In this document: piece after piece, positions 1 through 5,329 of the stretch
Layout of the letters: every line of letters starts with the position of its first letter
Position numbering within the stretch: the stretch's first letter is position 1
NCBI GenBank assembly: GCA_002591705.1
Contig: PAAB01000010.1
Span: 14,058 to 19,386 of the forward strand
From: Phycisphaerae bacterium
Lineage (GTDB): Bacteria; Planctomycetota; Phycisphaerae; Phycisphaerales; SM1A02
DNA length: 5,329 bases
Reading direction: 5' to 3'
The notes under the pieces: model-generated
The model's database searches: none
The model's input: the letters and a program-made list of their open reading frames with translations, nothing else
What the model was told of the DNA's origin: nothing
Made by a program: the position numbers and the translations under genes

Positions 1-1392
1 TCCAAGTGCTCGAAGGATGCCGGCGATGGGACCACCACCGCCACGGTGTACGCCGAATCCATCTTCACCGAAGGCCTCAAGAACATCACGTCCGGCGCCA
101 ACGCCACCCAGGTCAAGCGGGGCATCGACAAGGCCGTCGAGGCCATGTGCAGCGAACTCGCCGGCATGTCCAAGCATGTCGATTCGTCGAACGAGATCGC
201 CCAGGTCGGAACCTGCGCGGCCAATCAGGACTCGACCATCGGCGACATCATCGCCCAGGCGATGGACAAGGTCGGCAAGGACGGAGTGATCACCGTCGAG
301 GAGGGATCCAGCCTCGATACGACCGTCGAACTCGTCGAAGGGATGCAGTTCGACAAGGGCTACCTCAGCCCGCACTTCGTGACCGATCCCGCGACGATGG
401 AGTGCGTTCTCGAGGACTGCGCCGTTCTGATCCACGAGAAGAAGATCAGTGCGGCAAAGGATCTCATTCCGATCCTCGGCAAGGTGGCCGAATCGGGTCG
501 CAGCCTTCTGATCGTGGCCGAGGACATCGACGGCGAGGCCCTTGCGACACTGGTCGTCAACCGTCTCCGAGGCGTGCTGAAGGTCGCCGCCGTCAAGGCT
601 CCGGGCTTCGGCGATCGCCGCAAGGCCATGCTCCAGGACATCGCCGTCCTGACCGGTGGTTCACCGGTGATGGAGGAGCTCGGCATGCAGCTGGAGACGT
701 TGACGCTCAATGACCTGGGACGGGCCAAGAAGGTCACCGTCACCAAGGACGCCACCACGGTCATCGAAGGTGGAGGCGAGACCAGCGAGATCACCGGGCG
801 GATCGAGCAGATCCGTGCCCAGGTCGAACAGTCCACCTCCGACTACGACACGGAGAAGCTTCAGGAACGTCTGGCCAAGCTCGCCGGCGGAGTCGCCCAG
901 ATCAACGTCGGAGCGGCGACCGAGGTCGAGATGCAGGAGAAGAAGGCACGCGTCGAGGACGCGCTGCACGCCTGCCGTGCCGCCGTCGAGGAAGGCGTAC
1001 TGCCCGGAGGCGGGGTGGCCGTGCTCAAGGCCCGTCGGTGCCTCGAGGCCCTCAAGGAGTCCTGCCACGGCGACGAGGCGGTCGGCGTCTCCATCGTCCA
1101 CCGGGCCGTGGCGGCACCGATCCGTCAGATCTCGGAAAACTGCGGCGTCGACGGTTCGATCGTCGCCCAGAAGATCATCGAGTCCGATCACGATCAGTTC
1201 GGATTCAACGCCCTGAACCGCAACTACGAGAACCTCGTGGAAGCCGGCGTGATCGTCCCGACCAAGGTGGAGCGCGTGGCCCTCAGCAATGCCGCCAGCA
1301 TCAGCGGACTGCTTCTGACGACCGACTGTGCGATCACCGAACTCAAGGAGAAGAAGGACAAGGCTCCCCCCATGGGTGACATGGACTTCTGA
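1..1392 (+). CDS. groEL: 60 kDa chaperonin GroEL (5'-truncated by window edge)
   Basis: ATP-driven cytosolic chaperonin that folds proteins in a double-ring cage with GroES. The gene enters from the left edge in frame 1: the first codon corresponds to about E. coli residue 79, so about 78 residues (including the TLGPKGRN loop and Asp52) are missing. Visible: the AGDGTTT nucleotide motif at residues 7-13 (Asp9 equals E. coli Asp87), GYLSPHF (120-126), the highly conserved [20 protein letters not shown] segment, [14 protein letters not shown] with Asp320 (E. coli Asp398, ATP hydrolysis), and PGGGVAV. The E. coli offset is 78 at both Asp9 and Asp320, so spacing is conserved; total length would be about 541 residues. 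Oddities: Tyr203 and Asp495 equivalents are His125 and Val419, ten cysteines are present, and the tail ends in PPMGDMDF with no Gly-Gly-Met repeats. A GTG at 46 is internal to the AGDGTTT region and is not the start. GroES would be expected upstream or elsewhere but is not visible. Confidence 0.97.
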   Translation, partial: SKCSKDAGDGTTTATVYAESIFTEGLKNITSGANATQVKRGIDKAVEAMCSELAGMSKHVDSSNEIAQVGTCAANQDSTIGDIIAQAMDKVGKDGVITVEEGSSLDTTVELVEGMQFDKGYLSPHFVTDPATMECVLEDCAVLIHEKKISAAKDLIPILGKVAESGRSLLIVAEDIDGEALATLVVNRLRGVLKVAAVKAPGFGDRRKAMLQDIAVLTGGSPVMEELGMQLETLTLNDLGRAKKVTVTKDATTVIEGGGETSEITGRIEQIRAQVEQSTSDYDTEKLQERLAKLAGGVAQINVGAATEVEMQEKKARVEDALHACRAAVEEGVLPGGGVAVLKARRCLEALKESCHGDEAVGVSIVHRAVAAPIRQISENCGVDGSIVAQKIIESDHDQFGFNALNRNYENLVEAGVIVPTKVERVALSNAASISGLLLTTDCAITELKEKKDKAPPMGDMDF

Positions 1393-1419
1393 TTCGACGA
1401 GCACCATCGCTCCTCCCTG

Positions 1420-1455
1420 CGCGGGGGCACGCTTCGGCGTGCCCCCGCGTTTCAT
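1420..1455 (+). terminator. Intrinsic terminator-like hairpin after groEL
   Basis: A perfect 12-bp GC-rich stem (1421-1432 with 1437-1448) is closed by a TTCG tetraloop at 1433-1436. It extends by one more C-G pair (1420/1449) and then a G-T wobble. It begins 28 bases after the groEL stop. The following bases, GTTTCATT, are only modestly T-rich, so this could be a factor-assisted terminator or a 3'-end stabilising hairpin rather than a classical one. The C(UUCG)G loop is an exceptionally stable RNA tetraloop, which strengthens the call. Confidence 0.8.
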
Positions 1456-1492
1456 TCGCGAAGACCGGTCCGGCCGGGTAGCCTGTTGACCC
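1455..1492 (+). promoter_or_regulatory. Possible promoter of a leaderless rnd transcript
   Basis: TAGCCT at 1479-1484 fits the TAnnnT core of a bacterial -10 box and lies 8 bases before the ATG at 1493. That places the expected transcription start at or next to the start codon. No purine-rich Shine-Dalgarno sequence is seen in the 20 bases before the ATG, in contrast to ruvB and the prepilin gene in this window. The best -35 candidate, TTCGCG at 1455-1460 (18-base spacer), is poor. This is an inference from one weak hexamer; read-through from groEL is the alternative. Confidence 0.3.
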
Positions 1493-2782
1493 ATGAGCAC
1501 ACGACGAGGTCGACGCAGCCGCCGGGACCGCCATCACGAGGCCTCCCACTCGGGAGCGCAGACCCCTCCACCCCCGATTGCCGATCACCCGGCCGTACCG
1601 GGCGATTCGACGGCGTTCGTCACCTCCGCGACCGAACTCGAGGAGGTGGTCCGACACATCCGCGAGGCCGGGGCATTCGCCTACGACACCGAGTTCATCG
1701 GCGAGGAAACCTACGTGCCCCATCTGTGCCTCGTGCAGCTGGCGACGCGCGAGCGACTCTTTCTCATCGACCCGATCGAAATCGACGACCTCGAACCGCT
1801 CTGGGCGATGATCGCGGACCCGGAGCTGGAGACCCTCGTGCATGCGGGTGACCAGGATCTCGAGCCCGTCCAGCGATGCATCGGGCGTTGCCCCGCGAAC
1901 ATCATCGACACGCAGATCGCCGCCGGCTTCGTCGGGCAGTCCTATCCGCTCTCGCTGGCCAGGACGGTGGACGTCATGACCGGCTACCAGGTCACCAAGG
2001 GCATGACGTTCACGAAATGGGACGATCGCCCGCTGTCCGACATGCAGAAGCGCTACGCCGCGGATGATGTCCGGTACCTGCCACTGGTGTGGGAGCGCAT
2101 GAAGGCGCTGCTCGAGTCCAACGGCCATCTGGACAAATGCCTGGAGGAATGCCAGCGAGGATGCCGGCCCGGTGCCTTCGACATCAAACTGGCCAATGTG
2201 TGCCGCAAGTTCCACCGAAGGAATCCGCTGCGGCGAAACCAGTGGTACCGTCTCTGCAGTCTCGTGCTGCTTCGGGACGAACTCGCCCACGCCGCGAACG
2301 TGCCGCCCCGAACCCTGATCCCGGACGGAAGCCTGAGTGACCTCGCCCGCCGCCGCATCGACTCCGTGGATGCCATGGCTTCCATCAAGGGCCTGCCCCG
2401 GCCGACGATCCAACGCTACGGACAGGACCTCCTTTCCTCCTTGGAAGATGGACACCCGGAGGAGTCGCTCCCCGAACTGCCCCCCAAGCTGCGGGAGGAA
2501 TCCGCCACCGATCGAATCCGGATCGACTCCATCTGGACCGCGCTGAGCTGCTGGTGCCTTGCCCAGCAGATCGCCCCCTCGCTGGTGAGCACCCGTTCGG
2601 AACTGGCGGAATGGATCCTGTCCGGTGCGTCGGAGCAGGGCTCCCGGTCCCTGTGGACACCGGGCTGGCGTCTGGACTTCGCGGGGGGTTTCCTGGATCC
2701 TTTTCTCAATGGCGACGTCGAACTGTCGATGGAATGGAAGGAGGATCGTCTTCGACCCGTGCCCCACGGCCACGGCGGGTGA
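1493..2782 (+). CDS. rnd: Ribonuclease D family 3'-5' exoribonuclease with HRDC domains
   Basis: Predicted cytosolic metal-dependent 3'-5' exoribonuclease; RNase D trims the 3' ends of tRNA precursors and other small structured RNAs. The 429-residue protein has an Arg/His/Pro-rich N-terminal extension (1-40) and then a DEDDy exonuclease domain (about 41-210). All catalytic residues are visible: Asp65 and Glu67 in DTEF, Asp122 in HAGDQDLE, and Tyr188 and Asp192 in YAADDVRYL. IDTQ (138-141) and W-x-x-RPLS (176-182) are also RNase D hallmarks. A first HRDC domain spans about 250-320 (RDELAHAANVPP, then LARRR and IQRYGQDLL). A second, more divergent HRDC-like region spans about 342-415 (QQIAPSLVSTRSEL, then GWRLDFAGGFLDPFL), as in two-HRDC RNase D proteins. 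E. coli Rnd is about 375 residues, so the excess is mainly the N-terminal extension. The ATG at 1493 is the only plausible start: the next in-frame ATG lies beyond the catalytic DTEF. ruvB follows after 21 bases, suggesting co-transcription. Confidence 0.93.
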   Translation: MSTRRGRRSRRDRHHEASHSGAQTPPPPIADHPAVPGDSTAFVTSATELEEVVRHIREAGAFAYDTEFIGEETYVPHLCLVQLATRERLFLIDPIEIDDLEPLWAMIADPELETLVHAGDQDLEPVQRCIGRCPANIIDTQIAAGFVGQSYPLSLARTVDVMTGYQVTKGMTFTKWDDRPLSDMQKRYAADDVRYLPLVWERMKALLESNGHLDKCLEECQRGCRPGAFDIKLANVCRKFHRRNPLRRNQWYRLCSLVLLRDELAHAANVPPRTLIPDGSLSDLARRRIDSVDAMASIKGLPRPTIQRYGQDLLSSLEDGHPEESLPELPPKLREESATDRIRIDSIWTALSCWCLAQQIAPSLVSTRSELAEWILSGASEQGSRSLWTPGWRLDFAGGFLDPFLNGDVELSMEWKEDRLRPVPHGHGG

Positions 2783-2785
2783 CTC

Positions 2786-2791
2786 GAAGGA
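2786..2791 (+). promoter_or_regulatory. Shine-Dalgarno site for ruvB
   Basis: GAAGGA lies just after the rnd stop codon and 12 bases before the ruvB ATG at 2804. The spacing is slightly longer than optimal. It supports the ATG at 2804 as the start, with translation following directly on from rnd. Confidence 0.5.
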
Positions 2792-2803
2792 CGAACGAAA
2801 ACC

Positions 2804-3820
2804 ATGGCGAAGGATCGCATCGTTTCAGCCCAGCAGCAGACGGAGGACAGGCCGGTCGAATCGGCGGAGACGCCCCGTTCCCTGCGACCGACCAGGCTGG
2901 AGGGATTCACGGGCCAGACGGATCTTCGCCAACGACTTCGCATTGCCCTGGACGCCGCCCAGCAGCGTGAGGAGCCGATGGAGCACCTTCTGCTGCACGG
3001 GCCTCCGGGACTCGGCAAGACGACCCTGGCCCACGTGGTGGCCAACGAAATGGACTCGAGGGTGTTCGTCACCTCCGGCCCGGCCCTGACCCGCGGCAGT
3101 GATCTGGTCGGCACCCTGACCCGGATGCAGCCGCGAGACATTTTGTTCATCGACGAGATCCACCGCCTTCCCGTCTCGGTCGAGGAGTACATCTACCCGG
3201 CCATGGAGGATTTCAAGATCGACTTCACGCTGGACTCCGGCATGCACGCCAAGGTCGTGACCTACCAGTTGAAGCCGTTCACCCTCATCGGTGCGACCAC
3301 CCGCGCCGGACTGCTGACGTCGGCGTTGCGAAGTCGGTTCGGCATCAGCCATCGACTCGAGTACTACAACGTCGAGGAACTGGAGGCGATTCTCGAACGG
3401 GCGATGGATCGGTTGCGACTGAAGGAGATCACGGCCGATGCCAGACTTCGAATCGCCGAACGCAGCCGCGGCACGCCACGGATCTGCCTTCGTCTGCTCC
3501 GCCGGGTACGCGACTTCGCGCAAGTGCGGAATCAGGGCCACATCGATACCGACGTCGTGACCGATGCCCTGGCGCTCGAAGGGGTGGACGAAATCGGTCT
3601 GGATGCCCTGGACCGCACCTACCTCCAGACCATCCAGAAGGTCTACGCAGGTGGTCCGGTCGGCCTGGAGGCGGTGGCCGCGACCATGGGCGAGGACGCC
3701 GGCACCCTCGAGGATCTGGTTGAGCCCTACCTGCTGCAGATAGGCCATCTGGCCAGAACCAGACAGGGACGGCAACTGACCGATGCCGCCAAGGAATGGC
3801 TGGCGACCTCGGCCAAGTAG
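2804..3820 (+). CDS. ruvB: Holliday junction branch migration ATPase RuvB
   Basis: Hexameric AAA+ motor that, with RuvA, drives Holliday-junction branch migration in recombinational repair and replication-fork rescue. The 338-residue length matches the family (E. coli 336). Visible in order: RuvB entry motif LRPTRLEGFTGQ (27-38), Walker A GPPGLGKT (66-73), Walker B ILFIDEIHRL (113-122), a beta-hairpin region (about 139-159) before LKPFTLIGATTRAG with sensor 1 (163-167), the LRSRFG segment holding the arginine finger (175-180), sensor 2 RGTPRI (222-227), LLRRVRDFA (231-239), and the C-terminal winged-helix DNA-binding domain with GGPVGLEAVAA (283-293) and VEPYLLQIGHLARTRQGR (306-323). The motif after the TSGP sequence reads ALTRGSDLVGTLTRMQ instead of the more usual E-K-x-GDLAA-x-LTNL. 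Neither ruvA nor ruvC is in the window, so the canonical ruvCAB order is broken on both sides; rnd lies upstream and a prepilin-like gene downstream. It likely shares a transcript with rnd. Confidence 0.98.
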   Translation: MAKDRIVSAQQQTEDRPVESAETPRSLRPTRLEGFTGQTDLRQRLRIALDAAQQREEPMEHLLLHGPPGLGKTTLAHVVANEMDSRVFVTSGPALTRGSDLVGTLTRMQPRDILFIDEIHRLPVSVEEYIYPAMEDFKIDFTLDSGMHAKVVTYQLKPFTLIGATTRAGLLTSALRSRFGISHRLEYYNVEELEAILERAMDRLRLKEITADARLRIAERSRGTPRICLRLLRRVRDFAQVRNQGHIDTDVVTDALALEGVDEIGLDALDRTYLQTIQKVYAGGPVGLEAVAATMGEDAGTLEDLVEPYLLQIGHLARTRQGRQLTDAAKEWLATSAK

Positions 3821-3861
3821 GCATCGTCCGTTTCACATGAGATGCGTCCAAACGGGATTCC

Positions 3862-3890
3862 GGGGTCCAACCGGCAAGTTGGCCCCATTT
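3862..3890 (+). terminator. Possible terminator hairpin after ruvB
   Basis: GGGG-T-CCAAC (3862-3871) pairs with GTTGGCCCC (3878-3886), giving 9 base pairs with one bulged T and a 6-base loop. It is followed by ATTTCG. It begins 41 bases after the ruvB stop and upstream of the promoter of the next gene, the expected place for a terminator. The T-tract is short, so the call is moderate. Confidence 0.5.
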
Positions 3891-3912
3891 CGTCACCATT
3901 GGGTTTTCATCA

Positions 3913-3941
3913 TTGACAAGAACGCGAAAATCCAACATTCT
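3913..3941 (+). promoter_or_regulatory. Probable sigma-70-type promoter for the prepilin-like gene
   Basis: A perfect TTGACA (3913-3918) is followed, after an optimal 17-base spacer, by CATTCT (3936-3941). The latter matches the -10 consensus at three positions, including the key A at position 2 and T at position 6. The spacer and flanks are locally AT-richer than the genes around them. The predicted transcript start is near 3948, giving a leader of about 130 bases. The weak -10 suggests modest or activator-dependent strength. Confidence 0.55.
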
Positions 3942-3945
3942 GGGC

Positions 3946-3980
3946 ATGGCGGGCCGGCCCCACATCTCATCGCCCGCCAT
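3946..3980 (+). repeat. 9-bp inverted repeat at the start of the prepilin leader
   Basis: ATGGCGGGC (3946-3954) and GCCCGCCAT (3972-3980) are exact reverse complements separated by 17 bases. The left arm overlaps a separate perfect palindrome, GGGCCGGCCC (3951-3960). Both sit at or just after the predicted transcript start, so they could form a 5' RNA hairpin or serve as an operator. In such GC-rich DNA some chance occurrence is possible. Confidence 0.4.
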
Positions 3981-4043
3981 CGAAATGTTCGACCGTCCAC
4001 GCGACCGGCCATCGCCACGACCTACGAATCGAACTTCAGCATC

Positions 4044-4070
4044 GGACCCCCACCGAGGTCCTGAGAGGAG
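4044..4070 (+). promoter_or_regulatory. Strong Shine-Dalgarno with adjacent small hairpin
   Basis: GAGAGGAG (4063-4070) ends 7 bases before the ATG at 4078. This is by far the best ribosome binding site in the window and it fixes the start codon. Immediately upstream, GGACC (4044-4048) can pair with GGTCC (4057-4061) around an 8-base loop. That leaves the ribosome site single-stranded next to a short stem. Confidence 0.75.
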
Positions 4071-4077
4071 CTACTGA

Positions 4078-5325
4078 ATGGTACGTATACGAAACCGAGG
4101 ATTCACTCTGGTGGAACTGCTGGTGGTGATCTCCATCATCGCCCTGCTCGTCGGCATTCTGCTGCCGGCCATCAGCCGCGCCCGGGACAATGCCCAGATC
4201 GGACAGGCCAAGAGCAACATCCGAAACGTGCACACGGCCCACAACATGTACTCCAACGACAACAACAACGTGCTCTGGACCGGCACCCCCAGCAACCTGG
4301 CCTCGGGCCCCGACGGCTCCTGGACCGGACTTCAGGCATCAACGGCGATGCAACGATGGCGTGCGCGGTACTGGAGCGGCGGGGGAAACTCCGGTTCCTA
4401 CACCGTCCTGCCCGGCGTGCTCGCCTGTGAACTCGGGGACAGTACGCACTACTTCGGCCTCGACTGGCCCTGCCACCAGGTGCCCTACTGCTTCCCGCAG
4501 GGACTGACCACATCCATCTGGAACTTCCCGCGAGTGGGAACCTTCCGTTTCACCAACACCCGGCACATCGCCGAGTACATGGAGGACAAGTGCTATCACA
4601 AGGCGTTCTGGTCCCCCAAGGACCGGGTGATCACCCGGGAACTGCAGCAGTGCTGGGATGACGACGGCACCATGTGCGAGACGACGTTCATCGGCGGACA
4701 GAACGCGCCGCTGGAGCTTCCGTTCCTGCTTCAGCCGTCTTCGTACGCTCTCTCACCCCCCAACATGGTGAACTGCCACGTCTACCGCATCCCGGATGAA
4801 GGCGGCAATCCGGCGGACTTCTTCTCCGACCCCATGTCCATTCCCGGCGGCTTCATTCCTCCGGCCCAGGGCACCTCGAAGTTCTCCAGTCAGAAGACCT
4901 TCCTGATGGAGATCCATTGGTTGCAGAATCTCACCACCGGTGAGTGCGGAGCCAACTGGGGAGACTCCCTGGCCACCTACCATGTCCCCGCCGGCGACGC
5001 CAACGAGGACACCTGGTCCTACGACGGGTGCTATCCGCATTACTTCAATGCTTCATGGCGATCCAGCCCCGTGGCAAGCATGTGCGACGGCAGCGTGACC
5101 CAGGTCTCGGCCGAAACGGCCGAAAAGCACGACTACGTGGTTGCCGGGCAGCGAGGCAGCACCGGTGATGTCGCGCAATACAACGGCCTGTGGCACCGCG
5201 GCGTCCCCGGTGACAACGAGAATGGATTCTTCATCGAATGCCGTTCCGACTGGGCCCAGTGGTCCGGCCACACCCACACCGCAGGGGGATATTGCGAAGG
5301 CCGGGATCTCCTCGCCGAAAACTGA
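4078..5325 (+). CDS. Type IV prepilin-like (pseudopilin, DUF1559-like) protein
   Basis: Predicted envelope or extracellular protein of 415 residues, processed by prepilin peptidase. The N-terminus is a textbook class III signal: basic leader MVRIRNRG, cleavage expected between Gly8 and Phe9, mature Glu5 equal to Glu13, then a hydrophobic helix (9-32) with LVELLVVISIIALLVGILLPA, and an amphipathic SRARDNAQ continuation. The remaining ~370 residues are a soluble domain much larger than a pilin headgroup, with 12 cysteines (117, 132, 138, 172, 192, 200, 233, 290, 318, 336, 388, 406) and 16 tryptophans, suggesting a disulfide-stabilised exported fold. A CDGSV motif (336-340) resembles the end of the H-X9-DG domain of planctomycete prepilin-like proteins, but the His position is Trp327. 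The C-terminus ends in GRDLLAEN. Such proteins are highly expanded in planctomycetes and relatives and mostly have unknown function. No pilus assembly genes are adjacent. It has its own probable promoter and an excellent ribosome site. The fold class is well supported; the role is not known. Confidence 0.88.
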   Translation: MVRIRNRGFTLVELLVVISIIALLVGILLPAISRARDNAQIGQAKSNIRNVHTAHNMYSNDNNNVLWTGTPSNLASGPDGSWTGLQASTAMQRWRARYWSGGGNSGSYTVLPGVLACELGDSTHYFGLDWPCHQVPYCFPQGLTTSIWNFPRVGTFRFTNTRHIAEYMEDKCYHKAFWSPKDRVITRELQQCWDDDGTMCETTFIGGQNAPLELPFLLQPSSYALSPPNMVNCHVYRIPDEGGNPADFFSDPMSIPGGFIPPAQGTSKFSSQKTFLMEIHWLQNLTTGECGANWGDSLATYHVPAGDANEDTWSYDGCYPHYFNASWRSSPVASMCDGSVTQVSAETAEKHDYVVAGQRGSTGDVAQYNGLWHRGVPGDNENGFFIECRSDWAQWSGHTHTAGGYCEGRDLLAEN

Positions 5326-5329
5326 ACCC

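Noticed and set aside
46..48. GTG as a start of groEL
   Set aside because: The frame is open to base 1 and encodes the conserved AGDGTTT nucleotide motif upstream of it, so the gene simply continues past the window edge.
6..713. 235-codon open frame on the + strand overlapping groEL in another frame
   Set aside because: The product is an Arg/Gly/His-rich out-of-frame reading of groEL; it has no ribosome site and no domain.
1486..1491. TTGACC just before the rnd ATG as a -35 box
   Set aside because: A matching -10 would fall inside the rnd coding region and no further start codon follows before the catalytic DTEF.
661..1500. 279-codon open frame on the - strand opposite groEL
   Set aside because: It mirrors conserved GroEL codons, with a low-complexity Gly/Asp/Leu translation and no recognisable family.
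1343..2773. 476-codon open frame on the - strand opposite rnd
   Set aside because: It lies wholly antisense to a well-recognised RNase D with intact motifs, its translation shows no domain, and long antisense open frames are expected in GC-rich DNA.
3783..4064. 93-codon open frame across the ruvB-prepilin spacer
   Set aside because: It starts inside the ruvB 3' end, runs through the terminator, promoter and leader, has no ribosome site, and has a low-complexity translation.
4996..5028. Dockerin or EF-hand-like calcium loop (GDANEDTWSYDG) in the prepilin-like protein
   Set aside because: The first three ligands fit D-x-N-x-D, but the Gly at position 6, the hydrophobic residue at 8 and the acidic residue at 12 are absent (position 12 is Cys), and there is no helix pair or repeat.
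1..5329. CRISPR arrays, tRNA genes, insertion sequences, phage attachment sites
   Set aside because: No regularly spaced repeats, cloverleaf-like segments, transposase motifs or terminal inverted repeats were seen; the window is almost fully used by four + strand genes.

Overview
The window is GC-rich, densely coding, all on the + strand, and most likely comes from a planctomycete, probably the class Phycisphaerae. This placement is an inference from three signs: the GroEL sequence style, the RuvB style (Leu-Val after Gly-Ser-Asp, and an EEYIYPAMEDF segment), and a large single-helix prepilin-like protein of the kind that is heavily expanded in Phycisphaerae and other PVC bacteria. No rRNA or other definitive marker is present, so the placement is moderate confidence.

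Layout: (1) 1-1392, the 3' 85% of a groEL chaperonin gene, cut by the left edge. (2) 1393-1492, a short spacer holding a very strong UUCG-loop hairpin that probably ends the groEL transcript, then a weak promoter-like TAGCCT placed so that the next gene could be leaderless. (3) 1493-2782, an RNase D family 3'-5' exoribonuclease with a basic N-terminal extension, a DEDDy exonuclease domain and two HRDC-type regions. (4) 2804-3820, ruvB, the Holliday-junction branch-migration ATPase, 21 bases behind the RNase D gene and so probably co-transcribed with it. (5) 3821-4077, a 257-base spacer with a probable ruvB terminator, a perfect TTGACA -35 box and a leader with inverted repeats. (6) 4078-5325, a complete gene for a type IV prepilin-like (pseudopilin/DUF1559-like) protein with 12 cysteines and many tryptophans, preceded by a strong Shine-Dalgarno sequence.

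The first three genes are housekeeping functions: protein folding, RNA processing, and recombination/repair. They do not form one pathway. The rnd-ruvB pair looks like a transcription unit, while the prepilin-like gene appears to have its own promoter and terminal position. I see no mobile element, CRISPR array, tRNA or rRNA, and nothing supported on the - strand. I found no convincing new multi-gene system. The points most worth a second look are substitutions in GroEL at positions normally tied to nucleotide and substrate binding, the rnd-ruvB pairing, and the cysteine-rich prepilin-like protein with its structured leader.
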